The notes: generated from the sequence alone by a model not told the origin. Counted from the first letter of the stretch, positions 21,814 to 30,858 are shown. The stretch: 64,000 bases of DNA from Sphingobium aromaticiconvertens (GCF_037154075.1 NZ_JBANRJ010000001.1:4831501-4895500), one strand, 5' to 3'. Numbers and translations are program-made.

Positions 21814-22623
21814 TTATCCTTTCGCCTTTGCGGCGGCTCTGGCGGCGGCACGGGCCCTGAACTTCTCCCGCGCGCGGGGCACTTCCTCGCCCGCCTGACA
21901 GCTATGGCAATAGACCAGCTCCAGCGCATGAGTGGCCGCAAGATCGCCCTGTTCCGCCTGCGTCAGCAACCGCTTGGTCAATTCCACAGCATGGGCGTTG
22001 CCGTCGCCGATCCCGGCGCCCAGCACCAACGCTTCGTCCACAGCCGTTCCCGGCGCGACGATCCGGCTGATCAACCCCAGCGCCAGCGCCTCGTCCGCAC
22101 CCAGCGTCCGCCCGGAGAAGATGATTTCCGCCGCCCGCGCACGGCCCAACTGGCGCGTCAGGAACCAGGCCGCGCCGCCGTCCGGCACCAATCCAAACTC
22201 CAGGAAGGGCGCGCCGAATTTCGCGTCCGCGGCGGCGAATATCATGTCGCACGCCATGGCAAGGCTCCACGACACGCCGAATGCGCCGCCCTCCACCGCC
22301 GCGACGGTCGGGACCGGCAGCGCCCGGAGGCGGCGAATGATCCGTTGTCCCATTTCCAGCCGGGCGGCCAGTGCCAGCGCGCCTTCGCCACGGGCAGGGG
22401 GCAGTTTCACGTCGCCGCCGTTGCTGAAATAGCCTTCCGCCCCGCACAGCACCAGCATTCGCGCAGGCGTGTCATTTTCCAGCCGGTCGAGCGCGGCAGA
22501 AAATTGCTCCCACATCGCAAAGGAGACGGTATTCTTCGCGCGCGGCCGGTTGAGGGTGATGACCGCGATGCCATCGTCCCGCATGTCCAGCAACAGTTCC
22601 GGCGCGGTTCCGGCCTCCTCCAT
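21814..22623 (-). CDS. enoyl-CoA hydratase/isomerase family protein (PaaG-like)
   Basis: 269 residues, crotonase fold. Oxyanion-hole segments SNGGDVKLPP and VEGGAFGVSWSLAMACDMIF are present. The region FGAPFLEFGLVPDGGAAWFL lacks the first catalytic Glu of classic hydratases and carries the VPD aspartate seen in PaaG-type isomerases; the second Glu (RAAEIIFSG) is present. It may isomerise or hydrate a CoA intermediate. The C-terminus is Ala/Lys/Arg-rich. A perfect palindrome (22687-22710) precedes it and GGGAGAG is its ribosome site. Confidence 0.82.
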   Translation of the reverse strand: MEEAGTAPELLLDMRDDGIAVITLNRPRAKNTVSFAMWEQFSAALDRLENDTPARMLVLCGAEGYFSNGGDVKLPPARGEGALALAARLEMGQRIIRRLRALPVPTVAAVEGGAFGVSWSLAMACDMIFAAADAKFGAPFLEFGLVPDGGAAWFLTRQLGRARAAEIIFSGRTLGADEALALGLISRIVAPGTAVDEALVLGAGIGDGNAHAVELTKRLLTQAEQGDLAATHALELVYCHSCQAGEEVPRAREKFRARAAARAAAKAKG

Positions 22624-22686
22624 GCTCACTCTCCCTGTCTTGCTATCGGGCCAATGAATAGCCCCGCCTGCATTCCCAGGGCAAGT

Positions 22687-22710
22687 AAATTTGCATATAT
22701 GTGCAAATTT
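22687..22710 (-). promoter_or_regulatory. perfect palindromic TetR-type operator
   Basis: AAATTTGCA-TATATG-TGCAAATTT, 9-base arms with a 6-base spacer, 64 bases before the hydratase start and just after the TetR stop. It is the cleanest of five TGCA-N6-TGCA sites in 21-26 kb and so the best guide to the consensus. Confidence 0.6.
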
Positions 22711-23452
22711 ATGCCGAAGCCGCCGTCCCGTTTCGCTTGCGCATGGGCAGCGCGTCAATGCCGCGCTGGGAAATGTCGACGATCAACGCTTCCACTTCCT
22801 TGCGCGCCGCGCCCTTGAGCGCCCCCAGCACACAGGTCAGGTAGCTGCCGACCAGCCGGACGATCACCTCGTCGTCCGGGATTCGTCCCTGCGCCCAGTC
22901 GTTGATCGTGGCATATTCAAACCGCACCAGATCCTCGACCAGCTTGTCGACCTCTACCCATGGCTGCAACTGCTTCTGCTTCTCCAGCGCCGCGATCCAG
23001 GTGCGGTTATGCTCCACGGCGGGCGAGTGCATCGCCGTCCAGATGTCGTGGTCGACATCCGAACTGAAATAGAGCGCCATGATCGCCTTGATATAGTTGC
23101 GAATCTTGCGGTTGCGCTGGACCACGGAAATCATCCGTTCCAGATTGTAGCGCAAACTCCCCGGTGTGCTCGCATAGTCGATGCGGCTGACATATTCGTC
23201 GAAATATTCCTGAATCGCAGAGGCGATCATCCGCTCGCGCGTCTGGAAGGCATTGTAGAGCGTGCGCTTGGCCACGCCTGCGCGCTGCCCGATCTCGTTC
23301 ATGCTGAGCGCCGCGATGCCCTGTTCGGCAATCACCTTGCGCGTTTCTTCCAGGATACGCCTGCGCCGTTCAATAATGGCGGGGCTGGAATAGGTTTGGG
23401 GCCGCTCCGTCCCATCCCTGGTGCCGATATTGTCCTTAGTCGCCAAATCCAT
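22709..23452 (-). CDS. TetR/AcrR-family transcriptional regulator
   Basis: 247 residues. N-terminal HTH ALSMNEIGQRAGVAKRTLYN, AFQTRERMI (residues about 47-75). The C-terminal helical ligand domain spans residues about 85-225. The N-terminal 25 residues before the HTH are longer than usual. GGGAGG precedes the ATG. TGCA-N6-TGCA sites lie before its own gene (23504) and before the four neighbouring units. It probably represses the esterase/PQQ-dehydrogenase/hydratase genes until a pathway acyl-CoA or alcohol binds (inference). Confidence 0.88.
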   Translation of the reverse strand: MDLATKDNIGTRDGTERPQTYSSPAIIERRRRILEETRKVIAEQGIAALSMNEIGQRAGVAKRTLYNAFQTRERMIASAIQEYFDEYVSRIDYASTPGSLRYNLERMISVVQRNRKIRNYIKAIMALYFSSDVDHDIWTAMHSPAVEHNRTWIAALEKQKQLQPWVEVDKLVEDLVRFEYATINDWAQGRIPDDEVIVRLVGSYLTCVLGALKGAARKEVEALIVDISQRGIDALPMRKRNGTAASA

Positions 23453-23503
23453 TGCCTCCCATCATGCTCCGATATGCGCGCAGATCGACTATGGTAGCAG
23501 TTC

Positions 23504-23517
23504 TGCATGATCGTGCA
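23504..23517 (-). promoter_or_regulatory. putative TetR operator, autoregulatory
   Basis: TGCATGATCGTGCA followed by ATTTT, in the 190-base gap before the TetR start at 23452. It has the same TGCA-N6-TGCA form as the site at 22692-22705, which suggests autoregulation. Confidence 0.45.
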
Positions 23518-23643
23518 ATTTTCCTCTACGCGCGAACGGTCGAATCGTTCGGGCGATGGGATGAGGCAGGAAGCCCCGCGCCGTTAACCGGCAAGATGCG
23601 GGGCATTGGCCATCCGCCCGAAACGACGGATGACCTGAAATAT

Positions 23644-25692
23644 CTAACTACCCTTGGGCGCGGTTTCGCGCGCACGCTGGCGAATATAGTGGCGCAACCC
23701 TTCCAGATCGGCGTCGCTCAACTGCTCGAACGCGCCCATGCCGCGCGCCATCAGCGCTCCGTCATGGACCACTGCCTTGAACGTGTCGGCGTCCATCGGC
23801 ACGGCCGACTTACGCAAGTCAGGCGCGGCGCCGCCCGCCATCATGCCCGCCCCATGACAGATGATGCAGCTGCTATTGTAGATGCCCGCGCCGACCTTCG
23901 CCTTGGCGGCGTCGATGGTGAAGGCGGGGTCGTCCTGGATCGGCATGTCAGCCTGCTCGGACGGCGGCAAAGCCTTGCTCCCGCCGATGGTGAAGGTCAG
24001 CACCCGGCGCTTCTGCTGGCCATAGTCCCAGTTGGGCGAATTGGGAAAACTGCTGCGGAACCCGGTGATGATCGACACATATTGTTTACCGCCAAGCGAA
24101 TAGCTGATCGGCGCAGACAGCATGCCATTTTGTGCGTCGAACCCCCACAGCTTGCGCCCGTTGCTCGCCGAAAAGGCATTGAAGCTGCCGTCGTTCGTCC
24201 CTTGAAACACCAGATTGCCGCCGGTCGCCATCGTGCCGCCGTTGAACACGCCGGGCTGCGGGATCGACCAGGCAATCTTGTTGCCCGCGACATCCCATGC
24301 GACCAGCTTGCTGATGGCGGCAGGCGCGACCAGGTTGGCGGGCGGCGCGCCAAGGCCAGTGTTGACCATCATGCCCGGCTTGTAACTCCAGTCCTTCACA
24401 TTGGGCGGATCAACGAAGACGCGCCCGCCTTCCATCACCGGAATATAGGACAGGCCCGTCTTCGGACTGAACGACATGGCCTGCACCCCATGCGCGCCAT
24501 TGGGGAAGGGGTACATCATAAACGGCTTGCCGTCGGGATATTGTGCTGCGGGATTGATTTCCGGCCGCCCCGTCACCGGGTCGATCCGTTTGGCCCAGTT
24601 CTGCTTCGCAAATTCGCCCGCCGACACCAGCTTGCCGGTTTCCCGGTCCAGCACATAGAAAAAGCCGTTCTTGGGCGCGTGGATCAGCACCGATCGCATC
24701 TTGCCGCCGATCATCATGTCGGCCAGTTCAATGTCCATCGCATTGTTGAAGTCGTGGCTGTTTTCCGGGTTCACCTGATAATGCCACACATATTCGCCGG
24801 TCTTAACGTCCAGCGCGACGATCGACGACAGATAAAGATTGTCGCCGCCGCCGGGCGAGCGGATCTTCTGGTTCCACGGCCACCCGTTGCCGGTGCCGAT
24901 ATAGATGCGGTCATATTTCGCATCATAGGCCATGGCGTGCCATACCGTGCCGCCGCCACCGAATTTCCACCATTCGCCGGTCCAGGTCTTGGCCGCCGCC
25001 TCCATCGCCTTGTTCTCGAAGCCCTTGGCCGGATCGCCCGGCACCACGAACCAGCGCCACGCCTTCTTGCCGGTCTTGATGTCGTAGGCCGTCACATAGC
25101 CGCGCGTCGGACTATAATCCGCGCCGCCGAAGCCCACGACCACCTTGTCGCCCGCCACCCATGGCGGGCCTGTGATATAGCCATGCTCCGCCTCATCCAG
25201 CGTCTGCACCGACCAGCGTGGCTTGCCGGTCTTCGCATCGACCGCGATCAGCCGCCCTTCGCGGGTCGCGGTAAAGACCATTCCGTCCTTGTAGGCGATG
25301 CCGCGCGTGCCCCAGCCCGCCCGCATCCGCGTCCGGGCTTCGGGCTGGCTGGCGACATCGGGATCATATTGCCACAACAATTTGCCGGTGCGCGCGTCGA
25401 GCGCATGAACCACGCTCAGCCCCACCGCGAAATACAGCACGCCATCGACTTCGAGCGGCTGGGTATAGCTGTCATAGGTATCGATATCATAGGACCAGGC
25501 AAGGCCCAGCTTGCCCACATTGGCTTCGTCGATCTGGGCGAGCGGGCTGTAATGCTGTTCCTTGTCATCCCCGCCATAGCTGGTCCAATGCGCGCCTTCC
25601 GGCGCCGCACTCTGCACCGACCGGGCGACCAGCCCGCCGGTCATCGCCACCGCCGCCATACCTGCGATCGCCGTGGAAAAACGCAGCTTCAT
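23644..25692 (-). CDS. PQQ-dependent alcohol dehydrogenase with C-terminal haem c (type II-like)
   Basis: 682 residues. Signal peptide MKLRFSTAIAGMAAVAMTGG (cleaved near QSA). An eight-bladed propeller covers about residues 30-560 with repeated W-docking motifs (LDARTGKLLWQYD, VDAKTGKPRWSVQ, YDIKTGKKAWRWF). The catalytic Asp is probably in SPGGGDNLYLSSIVALD. The C-terminal cytochrome domain has CIICH and a likely Met ligand (GMGAFEQL). It would oxidise alcohols in the periplasm and pass electrons to the respiratory chain. The vicinal Cys-Cys normally near residue 120 is absent (RMRAGWGTRG instead). The ATG at 25692 follows GGAGAG. Confidence 0.9.
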   Translation of the reverse strand: MKLRFSTAIAGMAAVAMTGGLVARSVQSAAPEGAHWTSYGGDDKEQHYSPLAQIDEANVGKLGLAWSYDIDTYDSYTQPLEVDGVLYFAVGLSVVHALDARTGKLLWQYDPDVASQPEARTRMRAGWGTRGIAYKDGMVFTATREGRLIAVDAKTGKPRWSVQTLDEAEHGYITGPPWVAGDKVVVGFGGADYSPTRGYVTAYDIKTGKKAWRWFVVPGDPAKGFENKAMEAAAKTWTGEWWKFGGGGTVWHAMAYDAKYDRIYIGTGNGWPWNQKIRSPGGGDNLYLSSIVALDVKTGEYVWHYQVNPENSHDFNNAMDIELADMMIGGKMRSVLIHAPKNGFFYVLDRETGKLVSAGEFAKQNWAKRIDPVTGRPEINPAAQYPDGKPFMMYPFPNGAHGVQAMSFSPKTGLSYIPVMEGGRVFVDPPNVKDWSYKPGMMVNTGLGAPPANLVAPAAISKLVAWDVAGNKIAWSIPQPGVFNGGTMATGGNLVFQGTNDGSFNAFSASNGRKLWGFDAQNGMLSAPISYSLGGKQYVSIITGFRSSFPNSPNWDYGQQKRRVLTFTIGGSKALPPSEQADMPIQDDPAFTIDAAKAKVGAGIYNSSCIICHGAGMMAGGAAPDLRKSAVPMDADTFKAVVHDGALMARGMGAFEQLSDADLEGLRHYIRQRARETAPKGS

Positions 25693-25731
25693 GCCATTCT
25701 CTCCTGCCGGACGCCTATCCGCGTCATTTCC

Positions 25732-25745
25732 TGCACTCTGGTGCA
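25732..25745 (-). promoter_or_regulatory. putative TetR operator before the PQQ dehydrogenase
   Basis: TGCAC-TCTG-GTGCA palindrome, about 40 bases before the PQQ dehydrogenase start. It has the TGCA-N6-TGCA form shared with sites at 22692 and 23504. Confidence 0.5.
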
Positions 25746-25805
25746 ACTTTAAAACGATGTCAACGTGTCAGCCCGTTGACTTGCCCCTTTCCCTGACGCA
25801 TTATC

Positions 25806-25825
25806 TTGCACCATAGGTCATAATT
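25806..25825 (+). promoter_or_regulatory. putative TetR operator before the esterase operon
   Basis: TTGCACCATAGGTCATAATT, 11 bases before the esterase ATG. It closely resembles the site at 21145 (TTGCACCATGGGTTCAAA) with one degenerate half, so it was grouped with the TGCA-N6-TGCA set. Confidence 0.4.
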
Positions 25826-25835
25826 CAGGGGATGG

Positions 25836-27380
25836 ATGCGGATGGCGCGGCATATGGGATTCGGCCCTGCCTTTACGGTCTTAGCAAGCGCGGCCCTGGC
25901 AAGTGCAGCGATGGCAGCGCCCGACGCTCCGCCGAACGTCCGCCTCGCCTCCGGCGCACTCAAGGGCACGATGCGCGATGGCGTCGCCTATTTCGGTAAC
26001 ATCCCCTTCGCCGCGCCCCCGACCGGCCCCGATCGCTGGCGCGCGCCCCAGCCCCCACGTCCGTGGCGCACCGCGCGTGACGCCGCCCGCTTCGGCGCGG
26101 ATTGCCCCCAGCCCCGCCGCGACGCGACCGATACCGCACCCCAAAGCGAAGATTGCTTGACGCTCAACATCGTCACGCCCGATCCACGGGCAAGCAAACT
26201 GCCGGTGCTGGTCGTCATACATGGCGGCGCCTATTTCGTCGGGTCCGGGCGCGAACCCTTTGAACGCGGCGTCCCACCCATGGTGCGGCAGGGCGCCGTG
26301 CTGGTCGCGCCCAATTATCGCCTCGGCCGCCTCGGTTTCTTCGCCCATCCCGCTCTCACCGTGGAAGCGCCGCAGGCCATGGCCAATTACTGGCTGATGG
26401 ATCAGGTTGCGGCCCTGCGCTGGGTCCATGCCAATATCGCCGGTTTCGGCGGCGATCCGGCCAATGTCACGATCATCGGCTGTTCCGCCGGGGGATCCAG
26501 CATCAACGCGCTGATGGCCACGCCCGCGGCGCGCGGCCTGTTCGCGCGCGCCAGCGCCCATTCGGCCGGCGGCCTGTTCAACGCCAATCGCCCCATCGAT
26601 CAGGCACAGGAACAGGGCATGGCCTTTGCCACCCGCGTCGGTGTCTCGGGGCGGGACGGGGCGGCCCTTGCCCGGCTGCGCGCGCTTCCTGTTGATGCCG
26701 TGCTAGCAGGCGACAGCGGCGCACCGGATTTCGGCGCGGTGGTCGATGGTCACTGGCTGCCCCGCCCGCTCTCCGCCCTGTTCGCCAGCGGCGCCATCGC
26801 GCGCGTGCCGCTCATCAGCGGATCGACCAGCAACGAAGCCAGTGTCTTCGGCCTGATGGGCTTCGACCGGGCCGCCATGGCCCGTCGCTTCGGCATTGAT
26901 CTCGACAGCGTTTCCGCCAGCTATGGTGTGCAGGATGAAAAGGAATTGCTGCGACAAGTGCAGACCGATTTCCTGTTCACCTCTGCAGCCATGGGCATGA
27001 CCCAATTGGCGGCGCGCGCCGGCGTGCCGACATGGTCCTATCATTTCGACTATCTGCCTCCCGCTCAGCGGCAGGAACCCGGTGCGGACCATTGCGCGGA
27101 TCGCCCTTACTGGTTCGGTCAATCGCCCGCCACCGATCCGCAATCGACCGCATTGGCCCGGACAATGGAAGGCTGGCTGTTGAACTATATGCGTGGCGGC
27201 GACCCCAACGGTGTCGGCTTGCCGCCATGGCCCGCCAATCAACCCGGCACGGCCAATCCTCTGCTGATCGGCGAAACCATCCGGTCCGCCCCCCAATTTC
27301 ACGCCCGCCAACTGGCGCCCTGGTACGCCAAATGGGAACGGGAAAGCGGGCAGAAATTCGGCTGGCGCACCACATCATGA
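25836..27380 (+). CDS. type B carboxylesterase, secreted
   Basis: 514 residues with a signal peptide (FGPAFTVLASAALASAAMAA). Alpha/beta-hydrolase: oxyanion loop LPVLVVIHGGAYFVGSG, nucleophile elbow IIGCSAGGSS (GCSAG in place of the usual GESAG), acid near GSTSNEAS, His in GADHCADRPYWFG. It hydrolyses esters in the periplasm or outside. The operon continues with a hydratase (4-base overlap) and a CitE-like lyase. Divergent from the PQQ dehydrogenase, it could release the alcohol that enzyme oxidises (inference). Aspartate replaces the usual Glu after the catalytic His. Confidence 0.88.
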   Translation: MRMARHMGFGPAFTVLASAALASAAMAAPDAPPNVRLASGALKGTMRDGVAYFGNIPFAAPPTGPDRWRAPQPPRPWRTARDAARFGADCPQPRRDATDTAPQSEDCLTLNIVTPDPRASKLPVLVVIHGGAYFVGSGREPFERGVPPMVRQGAVLVAPNYRLGRLGFFAHPALTVEAPQAMANYWLMDQVAALRWVHANIAGFGGDPANVTIIGCSAGGSSINALMATPAARGLFARASAHSAGGLFNANRPIDQAQEQGMAFATRVGVSGRDGAALARLRALPVDAVLAGDSGAPDFGAVVDGHWLPRPLSALFASGAIARVPLISGSTSNEASVFGLMGFDRAAMARRFGIDLDSVSASYGVQDEKELLRQVQTDFLFTSAAMGMTQLAARAGVPTWSYHFDYLPPAQRQEPGADHCADRPYWFGQSPATDPQSTALARTMEGWLLNYMRGGDPNGVGLPPWPANQPGTANPLLIGETIRSAPQFHARQLAPWYAKWERESGQKFGWRTTS

Positions 27381-28147
27381 GCGTCACGCTCGACCGACGG
27401 GACGGGATAGCCGTCGTCACGCTTGATCGGCCGGATCGCCGCAACGCCTTCACCATGGCGATGCGCGGACGGATTGCGGACATATTCACCGAACTGGCCG
27501 ATGACGACACGGTCCGGGCGATCGTCCTGACCGGCGCGGGCGGGCATTTCTGCGCGGGTTCGGACACCGGGGAAATGGGGCACAGCGATACCGCCGCCTT
27601 CCTGCACCGCATGCGCCTGCTCCATCGCATGATCCGCGCCATCACCGCCTGTCCGAAACCCGTCATCGCCGCGGTCGCAGGCAATTGCGTCGGTGCGGGG
27701 TGGAGCCTGGCGCTGGCCTGCGACATGGCCGTCGCCGCACCCGACGCACGCTTCTGCCAGATTTTCGGGCGGATCGGCTATGCTCCCGACGCCGGCGCCA
27801 TTTGGCATCTTACTCGTCTCGTCGGGCCGATGCGCGCAAAGGAGATTGTCTATTCCACCCGCATGATTGACGCAGCCGAAGCGCTGACGCTGGGCCTTGT
27901 GCTGGATGTCGTGGTGGACCAGCCAGTGCTGGACCGCGCGGTGGCTTTGGCCATGGATATGGCGCAGGGCGCGCCGCTGGCGCAGGCCATGGCCAAACAA
28001 TTGTTCGACGCCGCATCAACGCAATCACTCGACCAGTTTCTCGCGCAGGAATTCAGCGTTCAGCCGATGTTGGCCACCACCGCCGACCATCGCGAAGGCA
28101 TCGACGCCGCACAGGACAAGCGCCCACCCCGGTTCACCGGCCGATGA
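27377..28147 (+). CDS. enoyl-CoA hydratase/isomerase family protein (PaaG-like)
   Basis: 256 residues; the ATG overlaps the esterase stop (ATGA). Crotonase motifs: GGHFCAGSDTGEMGH and VAGNCVGAGWSLALACDMAV form the oxyanion hole. FGRIGYAPDAGAIWHLTRLV lacks the first hydratase Glu and has Asp, as in PaaG-type isomerases; RAKEIVYSTRM keeps the second Glu. It is similar in plan to the hydratase at 21814 but clearly diverged. It may act in turn with it on a ring- or branched-chain CoA ester (inference). Confidence 0.82.
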   Translation: MSVTLDRRDGIAVVTLDRPDRRNAFTMAMRGRIADIFTELADDDTVRAIVLTGAGGHFCAGSDTGEMGHSDTAAFLHRMRLLHRMIRAITACPKPVIAAVAGNCVGAGWSLALACDMAVAAPDARFCQIFGRIGYAPDAGAIWHLTRLVGPMRAKEIVYSTRMIDAAEALTLGLVLDVVVDQPVLDRAVALAMDMAQGAPLAQAMAKQLFDAASTQSLDQFLAQEFSVQPMLATTADHREGIDAAQDKRPPRFTGR

Positions 28148-28190
28148 CACCCCTCAGCAGGACAATCCAGCCCATGACTGGACGGACCGC

Positions 28191-29000
28191 ATGACCGCCT
28201 TCCCCCGTAGCTGGCTGTTCACGCCCGGATCGCGCCCGGATCGCTTCGCCAAGGCCGTCGCGACCATCACCGACGCCCTGATTCTGGATCTGGAGGATGC
28301 CGTGGCGGAGGACAACAAGCTGCAAGCCCGTCAGAATGTCGCAGCCTTCCTCGAAACCGTCCCGGTCATCAGGCAACGGATCGCCGTGCGGATCAATTCC
28401 TTGCGGCGCGCGATCGGGCTGGAGGATCTGATCGCCCTCGCCCGCCTCGCCAACGCGCCCGATTATATCCTGCTGCCCAAGGCAGAGGATGATGCGGATT
28501 TTGTCATCGCCGCCGATATTCTGACCGATTGCGGTTCAAGGGCGCAGTTGCTCGCCCTCGTCGAATCCGCCCGTGGCGTAGCCCATGCCGCCACGATCGC
28601 TGCATCGACGCCACGACTGGCAGGCCTGATGTTCGGCGCCGCGGACTATGCGGCCGACCTTGGTCAGCAGGTCGGCCCATTCCGGCCCGATTTCGCCCGC
28701 GCCACCATCGCTAACGCTGCAGCATCTGGCGCCATGCCCGCGATCGATTCCCCCTGCTTCGCCATCGACGATTCCGATGCTTTGGAAGCTGAATGCAGCC
28801 AGGCGCGTGCCTTCGGCTTCATTGGTAAGGCAGCGATCCACCCAGCCCAGCTTGAGGTCATCAGCCACCATTTTCACGCCTCGGCCAGCGAGCGGGAACT
28901 GGCTTCACGCATCATCGCAGCGGCGCCTGATGGAGTCGGCGTGCTTGACGGCAAGATGATCGATATTGCGATGATCCGCTGGGCAAGACGGATGGTGTAA
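28191..29000 (+). CDS. CitE-like HpcH/HpaI aldolase/lyase
   Basis: 269 residues. RSWLFTPGSRPDRFAKAV, ALILDLEDAVAEDNKLQAR, AVRINSL, LLPKAED and GLMFGAADYAADLG are the substrate- and Mg-binding motifs of the citrate-lyase beta/CitE family. Stand-alone members cleave malyl-, citramalyl- or methylmalyl-type CoA thioesters to acetyl- or propionyl-CoA plus a keto acid. The start at 28191 gives the usual N-terminus. Third gene of the esterase operon, with a 43-base gap. Confidence 0.85.
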   Translation: MTAFPRSWLFTPGSRPDRFAKAVATITDALILDLEDAVAEDNKLQARQNVAAFLETVPVIRQRIAVRINSLRRAIGLEDLIALARLANAPDYILLPKAEDDADFVIAADILTDCGSRAQLLALVESARGVAHAATIAASTPRLAGLMFGAADYAADLGQQVGPFRPDFARATIANAAASGAMPAIDSPCFAIDDSDALEAECSQARAFGFIGKAAIHPAQLEVISHHFHASASERELASRIIAAAPDGVGVLDGKMIDIAMIRWARRMV

Positions 29001-29100
29001 CCGTCTGGCCAGCGATAGGCCGGCTCAGTCAGAGCAAATCCACCAGTTGTTGCCAGGGTCGCGTGCCAAGAGCACCATAGCCTTGCATGGGATGGCAGTT

Positions 29101-30648
29101 TCAATCGCCTGTAAACAGCTTCGCCACAGCCGGTCGATCAATCTTCATCGAGGGGTTTTTCGGAAGATCATCGACCATGCGCCAATGCACGGGAATGTGG
29201 GTGGCGGGCACATGGTTGCGTAAATGCGCTTCCGCTTCGGCTGCACTCAGCGGCGCTGCACCGGCCTTGCGCTGTATCGCAGCCCCTGGCACCTGCCCCA
29301 GGCGAGTGTCCGCGACACCCACCACGGCCGCAGCGCCAATCGCGGGATGTTCGAGCAGCGCGCGCTCGATCGTTTCGGGCAGCAGCTTGAAACCGCCTCG
29401 CATGATTGCGCCATCGGCCCGCCCGCGGATGAACAGGAATCCGTCCGCATCGATGACGGCGATGTCGGATGTCCTGATCCATTCCTGGCCGATACGTGGC
29501 GTGGACACCTCCAGCAGCCCCTCACATCCAGCGGGCAAGAGCGCGTCCGTAACGGGATCAACGACCTGCAATCGCGCGCCCGGCAGCGGCCGGCCGACCG
29601 ATCCCAGCTTGGCCCCGTCAAATTGCTCGACCAGTTCCAGCGTCATCGCCGCAACCGGTCCGCCAAATTCGGTCGCTCCATAAGACATGAGGACCGGGAT
29701 GCCGTAGCGCGCCTCAAACGCGCGCTGCACCGAAGGGTCGAGCGGTGCCGCCCCGCTGGCCATAGCCTTGAGCGATGCCAAATCCTCTCGCGGGATATCC
29801 GCGTCCAGCAGCATGCGAAAGGCCGAGGGCGGTATGCCGCTGGCCGTGGGCCGGTAGCGCAGCACGAAATCATGCCACGCCTCCAGCGAGAAGCGATCAA
29901 GCAGCATCACCGGTTGTCCGCGCAACATCGTCGGAAGCGTCGAATAGATGCCCGATATATTACCAAGCGGATAGAAGAGGAGAAAGGGCGGCCCGGCTTC
30001 CACATCATCGTGGCGCGCACCCATCATCCTGTTACCCATATAATGGCGCGCCATCATATCGAACGAAATCGGAAAGCGCTTGGGCGGTCCGGTCGTGCCG
30101 CTGGTCAAAACCTCGATCTGCGGCATATCATGGACCGCCACATCCTTGATCCGCGATTGCGCGTGGCCGGGGGCCGCATGGGCCGCCATGGCATCCAGCA
30201 CGATCCCCGCTATGCCCTGCTCGGCCAACACGCAATCCAGCGCGTCCGTCATATCCTGGGCGACGACGATGACCACACCGGGCTTCAACGCCCGAATATC
30301 GCGCGCAATGACCGTGGGGGACTGGAAAGCGTAGATCATCTGGATCGTCCGCCCCGCCGCGACAAGGCCAATGAGCGCCGCAACCATTTCCGGGCGGCTA
30401 CGCGCTACCAGGCCGATCGCCGCATCGGGCGCAACACCGGCCGCGTTGATCAGGTCCGTAACGCTGTCAGCAAGCTGGCGCACCGCGCCCCAGTCATGCC
30501 ACACCCCTTCGAACTCGATCGCCCTTCTCGCCGGATCACGCGCCAACGCGCGCTTCGCCAGATCCGGCAACGACGGGGCGCTCTCCCCCCTATCGGCAAC
30601 GGCCTCTCGATCGGCCGCGCGATCCATGCTCTGGTTCGACACCCTCAT
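29101..30648 (-). CDS. AMP-dependent acyl-CoA ligase
   Basis: 515 residues. P-loop IEVLTSGTTGPPKRFPISFD, A5-like LMSYGATEFGG, A7/A8 IRTSDIAVIDADGFLFIRGR ADG, A10 Lys in KNPSMKIDRPAV. It makes an acyl-AMP and then the acyl-CoA of an aromatic or branched acid; the substrate is not predictable by eye. It diverges from the CaiB gene at 30859, and the IclR-type site at 30762 lies between them. The ATG at 30648 follows AAGGA. Confidence 0.88.
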   Translation of the reverse strand: MRVSNQSMDRAADREAVADRGESAPSLPDLAKRALARDPARRAIEFEGVWHDWGAVRQLADSVTDLINAAGVAPDAAIGLVARSRPEMVAALIGLVAAGRTIQMIYAFQSPTVIARDIRALKPGVVIVVAQDMTDALDCVLAEQGIAGIVLDAMAAHAAPGHAQSRIKDVAVHDMPQIEVLTSGTTGPPKRFPISFDMMARHYMGNRMMGARHDDVEAGPPFLLFYPLGNISGIYSTLPTMLRGQPVMLLDRFSLEAWHDFVLRYRPTASGIPPSAFRMLLDADIPREDLASLKAMASGAAPLDPSVQRAFEARYGIPVLMSYGATEFGGPVAAMTLELVEQFDGAKLGSVGRPLPGARLQVVDPVTDALLPAGCEGLLEVSTPRIGQEWIRTSDIAVIDADGFLFIRGRADGAIMRGGFKLLPETIERALLEHPAIGAAAVVGVADTRLGQVPGAAIQRKAGAAPLSAAEAEAHLRNHVPATHIPVHWRMVDDLPKNPSMKIDRPAVAKLFTGD

Positions 30649-30761
30649 CTTCCTTCACCTTCTGCGCGGTGTATCCTGGTCGCGATCCGCTTGTAGCACC
30701 ATCCATATTGACTGGGGGACGACGATGCGGCCTTGACGAATGAGTCATAACGTGAAAAATA

Positions 30762-30777
30762 ATTCTGTATAGCGAAT
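30762..30777. promoter_or_regulatory. putative IclR operator (divergent ligase/CaiB promoter)
   Basis: ATTCTGTATAGCGAAT; its reverse complement begins ATTCGCTAT and matches the ATTCRYTATTTCGAMAT set at 35181, 39935, 44842, 45801 and 45922. It lies 81 bases before the CaiB start and 113 bases before the ligase start, in an AT-rich patch. Confidence 0.45.
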
Positions 30778-30858
30778 AAATATGAGGCCTTCTGGATCGT
30801 TGGATATGCGCGCGTCACGGCGCCGGGCCACCGAACCGTCGGCCATAAGGAGTGGGTA

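Noticed and set aside
23452..25752. 766-codon open frame on the plus strand
   Set aside because: Shadow of the PQQ dehydrogenase on the other strand; high GC keeps the antisense frame open. Its His/Arg/Ala-rich translation has no motifs.
27897..28190. Extended N-terminus of the CitE-like lyase
   Set aside because: The open frame continues upstream through the hydratase gene, but the family N-terminus begins at the ATG at 28191.
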